Shown here: one piece after another, positions 51,691-60,646 of the stretch | Numbering within the stretch: position 1 is the stretch's first letter | How the letters are laid out: every line of letters begins with the position of its first letter | Source of the DNA: an uncultured Collinsella sp. | GTDB taxonomy: Bacteria; Actinomycetota; Coriobacteriia; Coriobacteriales; Coriobacteriaceae | DNA: 64,000 nt | Direction: 5' to 3' | Assembly: GCA_900541055.1 (NCBI GenBank) | Contig: UQHZ01000008.1 | Span: 1 to 64,000 of the forward strand | The notes under the pieces: model-generated | Databases searched by the model: none | Told to the model about the DNA's origin: nothing | Seen by the model: only the letters and a program-made list of their open reading frames with translations | Made by a program: the position numbers and the translations under genes

Positions 51691-53328
51691 ATGCAACATA
51701 TCGATCGGATTATCCGCTCCAAGAACGTCTTTACCGCGCAAGACGGCATCGATACCACCCGCGAGCTGGCGATTGCCATCGCAGGCGACCGTATCGTCGC
51801 AGTCGGTGCGCCCGATGACGTGATCGCCGCCGCTCCTGCCGCTACGTCGGTTATCGACTACGGCGAGCAGTTTGTCTGCCCCGGTTTCCATGACGCTCAT
51901 CTGCACTTCTTCCATACCTCGGTCGGTTCCTCGCCGTACATGCTCATGGATATGGGCACGTCCGAGGCGGCGCTGGTGCAACATGCGCTCGAGTTTTCCC
52001 AGGACCTGCCCGACGACGCTTGGGTTGTGACGCAGGGCTGGCGCGACTACCGTTGGGACCCGCCCGAGCATCCTACCAAGGCGTCGCTCGATGTGGCATT
52101 CCCCGATCGTCCCTGTGTTATGTATTCGGGCGACGGGCACACGCTGTGGCTCAACACCCGCGCACTCGATGCACTCGGCGTCACGCGCGACAGCGAGCCA
52201 CCAGCGGGCGGTAGCTACGACAAGGACGCAAACGGCGAGCTCACGGGTATTGCTCACGAGGCGGCTGCCATGCAGCTGCTACCGCGCTGCCTTGAGTGGC
52301 TGGGCGAGGATCGCATCGCAAGCGCTTACGCCGATCAAATGAGGCGGATGGCCGAGCAGGGCATCACCTCGATATGCGATATGTCGCTCATGCCCATGCC
52401 GGGCTGCGATTTTATCCGCGACGACGTCTATGACAAGCTGCAGGCAGCCGGCAAGTTGGGCATCCGAGCCCATCTGTTCCCCACGCTGCTGGATGACCAG
52501 TCGCGCCTGGAAGAGCTGCAGGCACGTTACGCGAACAACGCGCTGCTCTCGGCGCCAGGCTTTAAGCAGTTCTTCGACGGTGTGTCGAGCGAACACACGG
52601 CCTATCTCACCGAGCCCTATACCAACCCGCGCTTCCCGGGCGATCAGGGCCGTCTGACGGTTCCGGCTGAGCGCATGCGCAAACTGGTTCTGGCGGCCGC
52701 GGAGCGCGGTCACACCGTGCGCATCCACGTCATTGGTGACGGTGCGATTCATGCCGCGCTGGATATCTTCGAGGAGGCCGCCGACCTGTACGGCCTGCCC
52801 CAGCACGGCCATAACACGCTCGAGCACCTGGAGAACCTCTTGCCCGAGGACATCGATCGTCTACGCAAGCTTAACGTCGTTGCCTCGAGCCAGCCCTGTC
52901 ACATTACACTCGACCCGGGCGGCCCCGAGCGCGATCTGGGCCTGGAACGCAGCCGCATCATGTGGCCGTTTGCGACCTATAAGCAGCGCGGCATCCGCCA
53001 AGCCTTCGGCACCGATAGCCCCATCACAGCTGTTACAAGCATGAACGTGCTCTACACGGCTATCACGCGCCAGGATCCCAAAAGCCACTGGCCCGAGGGC
53101 GGCTGGTTACCGAGCGAGCGCATCGATGCAGCAACAGCCCTGCGCAACTACACCCTGGGCAGCGCCTATGCAGCGGGCGACGAGCAAAACCTCGGCAGCT
53201 TGGAGCCCGGCAAGTATGCCGACCTGGTAGTCCTGGACCAAAACCCGCTCACCATCGACCCCCAAGAGCTCCAGGCTACCAAGGTTCAGACCACCTACCT
53301 GGCAGGTAACTTGATTTACGAGCGCTAA
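51691..53328 (+). CDS. Amidohydrolase (YtcJ-like, metal-dependent)
   Basis: Protein of 545 aa, amidohydrolase superfamily of the YtcJ type. The beta-sandwich N-terminus (IIRSKNVFTAQDG, AIAIAGDRIVAVG) leads to the metal motif GFHDAHLHFF. Later ligands are in HVIGDGAIHAALD and FGTDSPI, and the end reads GKYADLVVLDQNPL. The substrate is unknown. I chose the ATG at 51691 (MQHIDRIIRS) because AGATGGGG is at good spacing; two in-frame ATGs lie 6 and 12 nt upstream. It diverges from the M20 peptidase gene. TACACT at 51648-51653 is a possible -10 box. Confidence 0.88.
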   Translation: MQHIDRIIRSKNVFTAQDGIDTTRELAIAIAGDRIVAVGAPDDVIAAAPAATSVIDYGEQFVCPGFHDAHLHFFHTSVGSSPYMLMDMGTSEAALVQHALEFSQDLPDDAWVVTQGWRDYRWDPPEHPTKASLDVAFPDRPCVMYSGDGHTLWLNTRALDALGVTRDSEPPAGGSYDKDANGELTGIAHEAAAMQLLPRCLEWLGEDRIASAYADQMRRMAEQGITSICDMSLMPMPGCDFIRDDVYDKLQAAGKLGIRAHLFPTLLDDQSRLEELQARYANNALLSAPGFKQFFDGVSSEHTAYLTEPYTNPRFPGDQGRLTVPAERMRKLVLAAAERGHTVRIHVIGDGAIHAALDIFEEAADLYGLPQHGHNTLEHLENLLPEDIDRLRKLNVVASSQPCHITLDPGGPERDLGLERSRIMWPFATYKQRGIRQAFGTDSPITAVTSMNVLYTAITRQDPKSHWPEGGWLPSERIDAATALRNYTLGSAYAAGDEQNLGSLEPGKYADLVVLDQNPLTIDPQELQATKVQTTYLAGNLIYER

Positions 53329-53347
53329 GTATTCATGCCGTACCGTT

Positions 53348-53401
53348 AAGCGCGGCTCGGGCAGCCTTTTTGGGATAGCGCTCGAGCCGCGTTTGCGTTT
53401 T
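53348..53401 (+). terminator. Terminator of the YtcJ-like gene
   Basis: AAGCGCGGCTCG pairs with CGAGCCGCGTTT across a 20-nt loop, followed by GCGTTTTGG, 20 nt after the stop codon. Confidence 0.7.
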
Positions 53402-53580
53402 GGTGGGGATCCGCCATGAGCGTCCCTGCTCTGTTGGATTTGGGTGCGGGGCGGAGGTGCTGCTGCCCCGCGCTCAATTTGGACACCAGCAATGCTATCT
53501 CTTGGTGTTTTGCATACTTCCCATTACAGATTGCATAAAAAGGCTGGGATGTCCTTCCTGATCCTGATGTACCCCCGCCC

Positions 53581-53824
53581 GTGCCGTGCAAAAAACGGAG
53601 TATTCAGCACCGCGAGCTCTGCCGGTGCCGCTGCGGATGAGTAACGTTGCGGAGATTGACGTCATTTTGGGCTCCGGTACGGCGCGAAGCATGCCTTTTT
53701 GTCCTGGCGGGGTTTGCCTGCCGACTCAAATCGCCGGTCGAAGGCGTCCTTGGGACCAATATGGTGTGTCCGGCGTGTATGCAGCCGTCCTGGCTTGCTG
53801 AATACTCCCAAAAATGCACGGTGC
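53581..53824. repeat. 244-bp segment bounded by 29-bp inverted arms
   Basis: The left arm 53581-53609 and right arm 53796-53824 match as reverse complements at 21 of 29 positions, including an uninterrupted GGAGTATTCAGCA. The interior shows no convincing gene. It occupies the middle of the 912-bp noncoding gap (53329-54240) ahead of groES; together with the next palindrome almost the whole gap is structured. Confidence 0.75.
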
Positions 53825-53898
53825 TCCCCAGGGGACCCGTGCGCGCAACGAAAACCATGCCCATGTCGCTATCCGCATCGCCATTTTGCTGCACTGAC

Positions 53899-54103
53899 TT
53901 TTCTGAATGCCGGGCCCGAATTAGTTAACCTAGCTCCCGGGGCGGACCGGAGGGCATGAAGTTTGTCGCGAGTTCCGCACGAGCCGAAGGCCACTTAATG
54001 CGGCCTTCGTGCGAGCAGGACTGCCCGAGCAGGAAACCTTACGCCCCGCCCCTCCGGAGCCACACGGGAGGCATCGCTAAGTTATCCCCCGGCATTCAGA
54101 AAA
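53899..54103. repeat. 205-bp imperfect palindrome upstream of groES
   Basis: TTTTCTGAATGCCGGG (53899-53914) is exactly complementary to 54088-54103. Further in, CTCCCGG pairs with the ACGGGAG region, GGGGCGGACCGGAGGG with CCCCGCCCCTCCGG, and GCACGAGCCGAAGGCC with GGCCTTCGTGC around ACTTAATGC. The whole forms one long interrupted hairpin ending 137 bp before the groES start codon. Confidence 0.85.
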
Positions 54104-54240
54104 TCTAAGTGCCAAAAAATAAGATTTTTTGACTCCGTGTTGTATAACCCGCCATTCGTGGGTACCATTCAACGCGTACGCAAACAAAAAGGGTTAATTC
54201 GCGTGGCATAACCACGCGGCCCAAAAAGGAGGAGACAAGC

Positions 54241-54534
54241 ATGTCGTCTTTGAAGCCGCTTGCAGATCGTGTTCTGGTCAAGCCCGACGAGGCCGAGCAG
54301 AAGACCGCTTCTGGTCTGTATATCGCCAGCAACGCTCAGGAGAAGCCGCAGCGCGGCACCATCGTTGCCGTGGGCGCCGGCAAGGTCAACGACAAGGGTG
54401 AGCGCATCCCCATGGACGTCAAGGTTGGCGACGTTGTCATCTACGGTAAGTTCGGTGGCAACGAGGTCAAGGTCGACGGCGAGAAGTATCTGCTGATGCG
54501 CGCCGACGACATCTACGCTGTCGTCGAGGCCTAG
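54241..54534 (+). CDS. groES: Co-chaperonin GroES
   Basis: Protein of 97 aa, exact family length. KPLADRVLVKPDEAE is the N-terminal signature, the mobile loop is about residues 17-35 (EQKTASGLYIASNAQEK), and the roof region GAGKVNDKGERIP is clear. It caps GroEL during ATP-driven protein folding in the cytosol. AAAAAGGAGGAGAC is a very strong ribosome site. groEL lies 96 bp downstream. No CIRCE element (HrcA operator) and no clear HAIR element (HspR) was found in the leader, so the control of heat-shock expression is unclear. Confidence 0.97.
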   Translation: MSSLKPLADRVLVKPDEAEQKTASGLYIASNAQEKPQRGTIVAVGAGKVNDKGERIPMDVKVGDVVIYGKFGGNEVKVDGEKYLLMRADDIYAVVEA

Positions 54535-54630
54535 TCTCGTCAGAATCTCTGATTCGTCTTTGAACGCGCCCGCCGCATAGGACTCGGAAGCGGCGGCGCG
54601 AGTCACATTTCTTTTGGAGGATTACCTACC

Positions 54631-56268
54631 ATGGCAAAGAACATTACGTTCAACACCGATGCCCGCGCTAAGCTTGCCAAGGGCGTCAACACTCTGGCCG
54701 ACGCCGTTACCGTCACCATGGGCCCCAAGGGTCGCTACGTTGCGCTGCAGCGCACGTTCGGTGCCCCGACCATCACCAACGACGGCGTTTCCGTCGCCAA
54801 GGAGATCGAGCTCGAGGATAACATCGAGAACATGGGTGCTCAGCTGGTGAAGGAGGTCGCTACCAAGACCAACGACACCGTGGGTGACGGCACCACCACC
54901 GCAACCCTGCTCGCTCAGGCCATCGTCAACGACGGTCTGCGCAACGTCGCCGCTGGCGCTAACCCGCTGGCCATCCGTCGCGGCATCGACAAGGCCGTCA
55001 ACGCCGCCGTCGCCGAGATGAAGAAGCAGGCCAAGCCGGTCGAGACCAAGGAGCAGATCGCTTCCGTCGGTACCATCTCTGCCGGTGACCCCGAGGTCGG
55101 CGAGAAGATCGCCGAGGCCATGGAGGTCGTGGGCAAGGACGGCGTCATCACCGTCGAGGATTCCCAGACGTTCGACATCACCATCGACACCGTCGAGGGC
55201 ATGCAGTTCGACAAGGGCTATGTCTCCGCTTACTTCGTCACGGATAACGACCGCATGGAGGCCGTGATGAAGGATCCGTACATCCTCATCACCGACCAGA
55301 AGATCTCCAGCGTTCAGGACATCATGCCCGTTCTCGAGGCTGTCCAGCGCGCTGGCCGTGGCCTGCTCATCATCGCTGAGGACATCGACGGCGAGGCTCT
55401 GCCGACCCTGGTCCTCAACAAGATCCGTGGCGCCCTCAACGTCTGCGCCGTCAAGGCCCCGGGCTACGGCGATCGCCGCAAGCGCATCCTCGAGGACATC
55501 GCCGTCCTCACCGGTGGCCAGGCTGCCCTGGACGAGTTGGGCGTGAAGGTCGCTGACATCACCGCCGATATGCTCGGTACCGCTAAGTCCGTCACCATCT
55601 CTAAGGACAACACCGTCGTCGTCGGCGGCGCTGGCTCCAAGGAGGCCATCGACGCCCGTATCGCTCAGATTAAGGGCGAGATGGAGAACACCACCTCTGA
55701 CTTCGACCGTGAGAAGCTCCAGGAGCGCCTGGCCAAGCTCTCCGGTGGCGTTGCCGTCATCAAGGTCGGCGCTGCTACCGAGTCCGAGCTCAAGGAGATC
55801 AAGCATCGCGTCGAGGACGCCCTGCAGGCCACCCGCGCTGCTGTCGAGGAGGGCATTGTCGCTGGCGGCGGCGTCGCCTTCATGGACGCTGCTCCTGCGC
55901 TCGATGCCGTCGAGATCGATGACCCCGAGGAGAAGATCGGCGTCGACATCGTCAAGAAGGCTCTGACCGCTCCGGTCGCCACCATCGCCAAGAACGCTGG
56001 CTTTGAGGGCGCTGTCGTGGTCGACAAGGTCGCCGAGCTGCCCGCCGGCCAGGGTCTCAACTCTGCCAACGGCGAGTGGGGCGACATGATCGAGATGGGC
56101 GTCCTCGACCCCGTCAAGGTCAGCCGCGTCACCCTGCAGAACGCTGCTTCTGTCGCCAGCCTGATCCTCATCACCGAGGCCACCGTCTCCGATGTGCCCA
56201 AGAACACTCAGCTTGAGGACGCAATCGCTGCTGCTACCGCTGGTCAGCAGGGCGGCGGTATGTACTAA
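54631..56268 (+). CDS. groEL: Chaperonin GroEL
   Basis: Protein of 545 aa, the 60-kDa chaperonin. Landmarks are the ATP-site TMGPKGRYV and VGDGTTTATLLAQ (with the catalytic Asp), the apical-domain VKAPGYGDRRK, and GGGVAFMDA. The C-terminal tail is GGGMY rather than the GGM repeats of many bacteria. Codon use is strongly biased towards C-ending codons (GTC, ATC, AAC), as expected for a very highly expressed gene. TTTTGGAGGATT is the ribosome site. Operon with groES; the operon ends in a large palindrome. Confidence 0.97.
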   Translation: MAKNITFNTDARAKLAKGVNTLADAVTVTMGPKGRYVALQRTFGAPTITNDGVSVAKEIELEDNIENMGAQLVKEVATKTNDTVGDGTTTATLLAQAIVNDGLRNVAAGANPLAIRRGIDKAVNAAVAEMKKQAKPVETKEQIASVGTISAGDPEVGEKIAEAMEVVGKDGVITVEDSQTFDITIDTVEGMQFDKGYVSAYFVTDNDRMEAVMKDPYILITDQKISSVQDIMPVLEAVQRAGRGLLIIAEDIDGEALPTLVLNKIRGALNVCAVKAPGYGDRRKRILEDIAVLTGGQAALDELGVKVADITADMLGTAKSVTISKDNTVVVGGAGSKEAIDARIAQIKGEMENTTSDFDREKLQERLAKLSGGVAVIKVGAATESELKEIKHRVEDALQATRAAVEEGIVAGGGVAFMDAAPALDAVEIDDPEEKIGVDIVKKALTAPVATIAKNAGFEGAVVVDKVAELPAGQGLNSANGEWGDMIEMGVLDPVKVSRVTLQNAASVASLILITEATVSDVPKNTQLEDAIAAATAGQQGGGMY

Positions 56269-56294
56269 GGCCGACAAGGTCTAGAACTCCCACC

Positions 56295-56436
56295 GGGAAT
56301 CCGGGGGCGTGACGGGGGCTTCTCTCCGGAACGTCCTCGGACATGCAAAGAGGCTCCGCATCGCGCTTCGCGCTGCGGAGCCTCTTTGCGTCCTGAATGT
56401 TCCGGAGAGAAGCCCCCGTCCCGCCCCCGGATTCCC
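56295..56436. repeat. 142-bp palindrome containing the groESL terminator
   Basis: GGGAATCCGGGGGCG (56295-56309) pairs with CGCCCCCGGATTCCC (56422-56436), ACGGGGGCTTCTCTCCGGA with TCCGGAGAGAAGCCCCCGT, and the centre (56345-56389) is the perfect GCAAAGAGGCTCCGCA / TGCGGAGCCTCTTTGC stem. It starts 26 nt after the groEL stop codon. The central stem serves as the terminator; the outer arms make it exceptionally long. Confidence 0.92.
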
Positions 56437-56602
56437 TGCGTTTACGGCCTTGAGATCGGCGGGCGGAGAGGGATGTGGTTGATAGGGATACGTGTCCCCT
56501 TCGCTGTTTCGCGCTTTGCGCGAAAGGCGCGCTACTTTGGGATGGGTGGGGAGCGTGGTTGTTGCGGCAGCTGATCCCCACCATAAATTACCCTCGGCAT
56601 AC

Positions 56603-56630
56603 TTGCGCGAACGATTGCTCGTGCTACACT
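56603..56630 (+). promoter_or_regulatory. Putative promoter of the riboflavin transporter operon
   Basis: TTGCGC (56603-56608) and TACACT (56625-56630) are separated by 16 bp, placing transcription start around 56637, immediately before the riboswitch. Confidence 0.65.
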
Positions 56631-56642
56631 TGCAATTGCTGT

Positions 56643-56825
56643 TTCAGGGCGGGGTGGAATTCCCCACTGGCGGTAAATCGGGCGGTGCCAAAGGGGTGCC
56701 GTGGTGCAGGCGAAGCGTCTGCGACCGAGCCGATGAGTCCGCGACCCGTGCGTGTGTTGGTTCGCATGCCGGCTGAACTGGTGAGATCCCAGTACCAACG
56801 GTTAGAGTCCGGATGAAAGAGGCAG
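56643..56825 (+). ncRNA. FMN riboswitch (RFN element)
   Basis: The conserved RFN blocks are all present in order: AGGGCGGGGTGGAATTCCCC and ACTGGCGGTA at the 5' side, GAGTCCGCGACCCG in the middle, then CTGGTGAGATCCCAGTACC, AACGGTTAGAGTCCGGATGA and AAGAGG. The variable stem (about 56687-56735) is long and GC-rich. It binds FMN. The ribosome site AGGCAGGTG follows the closing stem directly and no terminator is visible before the start codon, so control of translation initiation is the more likely mode. It governs the RibU, EcfAA and EcfT genes behind it. Confidence 0.96.
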
Positions 56826-56833
56826 GTGATCTT

Positions 56834-57424
56834 ATGTCTGAACAGTCGCAGCATATCCATTTTGAGAACACGAATAGGTGGAGCACCAAACAGCTCGTTA
56901 CCATGGCGCTGATGTGTGCCTTGGGCGCTCTGTTTATGTATGTGCAGCTGCCCATCCTTCCTTCGGCGCCGTTTTTGACGTATGACCCGTCGCTGGTGCC
57001 GGCGATGGTGTGTGGATTTGCGTACGGCCCTGGTGCCGGCACTGCCGTTGCCGCTATGGCGATCGTTATCCATGCGCTCACCACGGGTGACTGGGTCGGC
57101 GCGCTTATGAACCTGGTGGCTACGCTGGGCTATATTCTCCCCGCGGCTATCGTGTACCAGAAGATGCATACCTACAAGGGTGCCGTGATTGGCCTGGCGC
57201 TCGGCGTCATTGCCGCTACGGCGTTGTCTATGGTCGCGAACCTGACCATTGGCGTATGGTTCTGGTATGGCTCGGTCGATGTGATCGCACCGCTCATGAT
57301 TCCTGCCGTGCTGCCGTTCAACCTTATCAAGACCGTGCTTAACTCGGTGTTGACGCTGGTGGTGTATAAAGCAGTCTCCAACCTCATCACGCCTAAAAAG
57401 GACCAGGTCAAAGGCTGCGCATGA
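56834..57424 (+). CDS. ribU: Riboflavin ECF transporter substrate-binding subunit (RibU)
   Basis: Protein of 196 aa with about six membrane helices, an S-component of an energy-coupling factor transporter. The FMN riboswitch directly upstream fixes its substrate class as riboflavin or a flavin. An N-terminal hydrophilic stretch (residues 1-18) precedes WSTKQLVTMALMCALGALF, the start region typical of RibU. The ATG at 56834 (MSEQSQHIH) is preceded by AGGCAGGTGAT; an upstream in-frame ATG falls inside the aptamer. The next gene overlaps by 4 nt. Confidence 0.92.
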   Translation: MSEQSQHIHFENTNRWSTKQLVTMALMCALGALFMYVQLPILPSAPFLTYDPSLVPAMVCGFAYGPGAGTAVAAMAIVIHALTTGDWVGALMNLVATLGYILPAAIVYQKMHTYKGAVIGLALGVIAATALSMVANLTIGVWFWYGSVDVIAPLMIPAVLPFNLIKTVLNSVLTLVVYKAVSNLITPKKDQVKGCA

Positions 57425-59325
57425 TTGAGTGTCGGGGCGTTTCCTTTAGCTATGACGGTGCCGTGTCGGCACTCGACGGCGTCGATCTAAACATCGAGGA
57501 CGGGGAGTTTTTCTGCATCCTCGGTGGCAATGGGTCGGGCAAGTCGACGTTTGCCAAGCATCTGAATGCGCTGCTGCAGCCCGATGCGGGAACGGTGTGC
57601 GTCAACGGCATGGACGCGTCCGATCCCGAGCTGGTCTACGACATCCGCTCGACTGCTGGCATGGTGTTCCAGAATCCCGACGACCAGCTTGTGGCGACGC
57701 TTGTCGAGGACGACGTTGCGTTTGGTCCCGAGAACTTAGGGGTCGAATCGGCCCAGATCGCGCAGCGCGTGCGCGAGGCGCTGAAGGCCGTGGGTCTGGT
57801 GGGCTTTGAGCGCCACGAGACCCATGCACTCTCGGGTGGCCAAAAGCAGCGCGCGGCGCTTGCCGGCGTGCTCGCCATGGAGCCGCGCGTTCTCATTTTG
57901 GATGAGGCCTCCTCGATGCTCGATCCGCGCGGACGCAAGGGTCTTATGAAAGCGTGCCGCGCACTCCACGATCGCGGCATGACTATCGTGATGATTACGC
58001 ACTTTATGGAAGAGGCTGCCGAGGCCGATCGCGTTGCTGTCTTCCAAGCGGGCCGCGTTGCCATGTTGGGCACGCCCGAGGAGATCTTGACGCAGGCGGA
58101 CGAACTCGCGCAGCTCAACCTTGATATGCCGGAGTCGTGCCGTCTGGGCAGGTCACTTCGTGCGAAGGGCGTGCCCGTTTGCGCGCAGGTGCGTGAGGCG
58201 GATATGGTCGCTGAGATTGTGCAGGCTTATGCCGAGCGAAGTGGGGCAGGCATCGCGGGGCAGTCTTCCGTATCCCAGTCGGAAATCGCTGACGGCACTG
58301 TTCCGGTAGACAACGAGGGCAACGCGTCGGAGCCCGTCATCGAACTATCCCATGTTTCGTACAGTTATTCGCTCAGTCCGCGCGAGCGCCACCGCTGGCA
58401 CAAGCGCTCGGCCACTGCGGACAAATCGAACAAACAGGCTCTCTGGGGAAACGACCCAAGCAGCCCGTGGGCGCTGCGCGATGTATCGCTGACGGTGCGT
58501 CGCGGCGAGTTCCTGGGCTTGGCAGGTCATACCGGTTCGGGTAAGTCGACGCTGGTCCAGCATCTCAACGGTTTGATTCGCCCCCAGGAGGGATCCGTTC
58601 GCGCGCTGGGGCTCGATCTGTCAAACAAGAAAGATGCCGCCGCGGTTAAGGCCAAGGTCGGCGTGGTGTTTCAATATCCTGAGCGTCAGCTGTTTGCCGA
58701 AACCGTGGCGCAGGACGTGGCGTTTGGTCCGCATAACCTTGGCTTGCCGCAAGATGAAGTCGACCGTCGTGTCGAGTCATCGCTCTCGCACGTGGGCCTC
58801 GACCTTTCCACGGTCGGCGACAAGAGTCCCTTTGAGCTTTCGGGCGGTCAGCAACGGCGCGTGGCATTCGCCGGCGTGCTCGCCATGGAGCCCGAAGTCC
58901 TGGTGCTCGATGAACCCATGACGGGGCTCGATCCGGCTGCGCGCAGGGATTTCCTAGGGCTCATCGATCGACTTCACCGCGATGGCCTGACCGTTGTCAT
59001 GGTTTCGCACAGCATGGATGACCTGGCCAATTGCTGCGACCGTATCGTCGTAATGAACGAAGGTGCGGTGTTTGCCGAGGGCACGCCCGCTCAGGTTTTT
59101 GCGCATGCGGATGAGCTTAAATCAATCGGCTTGGGTGTTCCCGCCGCCCAGCGTATGGCGCTGGCGCTTACGGAGGCGGGCGTGCCGCTGCGCCGCAGCG
59201 GGCTCTATACGGTTGAGTCGTTGGCCGACGAGTTGGTAGATTTGCTGATCGGTCGCTCGGACGGTCCTTCTAACGTCGCGGACATTGCTAAATCCAAGAC
59301 GGTCGCGCGAGAGGAGGGCTGCTAA
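57421..59325 (+). CDS. ecfA: Fused two-domain ECF transporter ATPase (EcfA1-EcfA2)
   Basis: Protein of 634 aa holding two complete ABC ATPase domains. Domain 1 (about 1-275) has Walker A GGNGSGKST, signature LSGGQKQRAALAG and Walker B LILDEASSMLDP. Domain 2 (about 305-600) has GHTGSGKST, LSGGQQRRVAFAG and VLVLDEPMTGLDP. A linker rich in charged residues lies between. In most bacteria these are two genes. The pair powers riboflavin import by RibU with EcfT. It overlaps ribU by 4 nt and the next gene by one nt, so the complex is made in balanced amounts. Confidence 0.95.
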   Translation: MIECRGVSFSYDGAVSALDGVDLNIEDGEFFCILGGNGSGKSTFAKHLNALLQPDAGTVCVNGMDASDPELVYDIRSTAGMVFQNPDDQLVATLVEDDVAFGPENLGVESAQIAQRVREALKAVGLVGFERHETHALSGGQKQRAALAGVLAMEPRVLILDEASSMLDPRGRKGLMKACRALHDRGMTIVMITHFMEEAAEADRVAVFQAGRVAMLGTPEEILTQADELAQLNLDMPESCRLGRSLRAKGVPVCAQVREADMVAEIVQAYAERSGAGIAGQSSVSQSEIADGTVPVDNEGNASEPVIELSHVSYSYSLSPRERHRWHKRSATADKSNKQALWGNDPSSPWALRDVSLTVRRGEFLGLAGHTGSGKSTLVQHLNGLIRPQEGSVRALGLDLSNKKDAAAVKAKVGVVFQYPERQLFAETVAQDVAFGPHNLGLPQDEVDRRVESSLSHVGLDLSTVGDKSPFELSGGQQRRVAFAGVLAMEPEVLVLDEPMTGLDPAARRDFLGLIDRLHRDGLTVVMVSHSMDDLANCCDRIVVMNEGAVFAEGTPAQVFAHADELKSIGLGVPAAQRMALALTEAGVPLRRSGLYTVESLADELVDLLIGRSDGPSNVADIAKSKTVAREEGC

Positions 59326-60125
59326 TGGAGGCGTTTTCGTTTGGTAGCTACTATCCCGGCGATAGTGCAATCCACCGCCTGGACCCGCGAACTAAGTTGC
59401 TCTTGGGCTTTGTGTTTCTGATCACGACGCTCACCGTCAGCAGCTTCCGCGGACTGGTTCCGGTCGCAATCTTCGTTGTCCTGCTCTATACCGTGTCCCG
59501 GGTGCCGTTGCGCCGGGTCCTATCATCGATGGCGCCGCTGCTGGCAATCGTCGTCGTGGTCGCGGTGCTCAACTTGTTTACCGATCAGAGTGGGCGCATC
59601 CTGTGTCAGCTCGGCTTTCTGCAGATAAGCGAGGGCTCACTGCGTTCTGCCGCCTTTATGGCGTGCCGCCTGACGTTGATGATGGCCGGCATGAGCGCCA
59701 TTACACTCACCACGCCGACGCTCGACCTCACCGCGGGCTTTGAGCGCCTGCTCGCGCCGTTTGCGCGTGTGGGACTTCCTGCGCACGAGCTCGGCATGAT
59801 CATGGGTATCGCGCTACGCTTTATGCCGCAGTTTGCCACTGAGATGAAGCAGACGGCCGATGCACAGGCAAGCCGCGGCGCGCGCGTGACGGGCGGTCCG
59901 CTCGGCGGCGTGCGCATGCTCGGCAGTGTGGCGATTCCGCTGTTCACGGGCGTGTTCCGCCATGCCGAGATGCTGTCTGCTGCCATGGATGCACGCTGCT
60001 ATCACGGCGAGCAGGGCCGCACGCGCCTGCATGCGCTTGCATTTGGCCGCGGCGACGCGTTGGCGGCGGTGGTGACGGCGTTGCTGCTCATCTGCGTCAT
60101 CGTCATCAATCTTCAACTTGTTTAG
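59325..60125 (+). CDS. ecfT: ECF transporter transmembrane subunit EcfT
   Basis: Protein of 266 aa with about five membrane helices. The N-terminus YYPGDSAIHRLDPRTKLLL is diagnostic of EcfT. The two coupling helices carry the family Ala-Arg-Gly-type motifs QASRGARV and MDARCYHG, the second with Cys in place of Gly. It joins RibU to the ATPase. Its start codon shares a base with the EcfA stop codon. The riboflavin transporter is thus complete in one operon. The next gene (split-barrel protein) starts 30 bp later. Confidence 0.93.
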   Translation: MEAFSFGSYYPGDSAIHRLDPRTKLLLGFVFLITTLTVSSFRGLVPVAIFVVLLYTVSRVPLRRVLSSMAPLLAIVVVVAVLNLFTDQSGRILCQLGFLQISEGSLRSAAFMACRLTLMMAGMSAITLTTPTLDLTAGFERLLAPFARVGLPAHELGMIMGIALRFMPQFATEMKQTADAQASRGARVTGGPLGGVRMLGSVAIPLFTGVFRHAEMLSAAMDARCYHGEQGRTRLHALAFGRGDALAAVVTALLLICVIVINLQLV

Positions 60126-60155
60126 GCGCGATTCGAGCGCAGGAAAGGGGCCCCT

Positions 60156-60602
60156 ATGACCGACAACGATCGCACGGCGCAGCTTGAGCGCGCCTGTTCG
60201 TATCTCAGGCGCATTCCGGCGTGGTATCTGGCCACGACCGATGCAAGCGACGGGCATCAGCCTCGCGTGAGGCCGTTTTCGTTTGCCATGGTCGATGACG
60301 GTAAGTTGTGGTTTTGCACGTCGCGCGACAAGGATGTGTGGGCCGAGCTCAGCGCGAATCCCAAGTTTGAGCTCTCGGGCTGGAAGCCGGGGGAATGTTG
60401 GATCGTGTTGACCGGCGAGGCCGCACTTGAGGACGACGCAGTTGCGAGCGACAAGGTGCGTCAAGCGGGTTTTAAGCACATGGTGGGCATTGGCGAGGAA
60501 CACGAGAGTGCCAACGACGGCCGCCTTGCTTTCTTTTCGGTCCGCAACATTGCCGCGCGCTTCTGTGATATCGACGGCAGCGAGGAGCGCCTGGAGCTCT
60601 AG
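60156..60602 (+). CDS. Pyridoxamine 5'-phosphate oxidase-like (flavin split-barrel) protein, paralogue 1
   Basis: Protein of 148 aa with the PNPOx-like fold expected to bind FMN or F420. Motifs: IPAWYLATTDASDGHQPRVR, then PFSFAMVDDGKLWFCTSRDKDVW. The substrate is unknown. It lies 30 bp after ecfT (ribosome site GGAAAGGGGCCCC), so it is probably cotranscribed with the FMN-controlled riboflavin operon, which fits a flavoprotein. A clear paralogue follows 44 bp downstream. Confidence 0.85.
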   Translation: MTDNDRTAQLERACSYLRRIPAWYLATTDASDGHQPRVRPFSFAMVDDGKLWFCTSRDKDVWAELSANPKFELSGWKPGECWIVLTGEAALEDDAVASDKVRQAGFKHMVGIGEEHESANDGRLAFFSVRNIAARFCDIDGSEERLEL

Positions 60603-60646
60603 CTCGCACAAACCGGGCTCCCAAACTAGCTAGTACAGGAGGAAAC

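Noticed and set aside
53604..53894. A 96-codon open frame on the minus strand in the groES upstream gap
   Set aside because: Its coding potential coincides with the arms of an inverted repeat, there is no ribosome site and the composition is not protein-like.
54104..54240. CIRCE or HAIR heat-shock operator in the groES leader
   Set aside because: Searched by eye for TTAGCACTC-N9-GAGTGCTAA and CTTGAGT-N7-ACTCAAG; neither is present.
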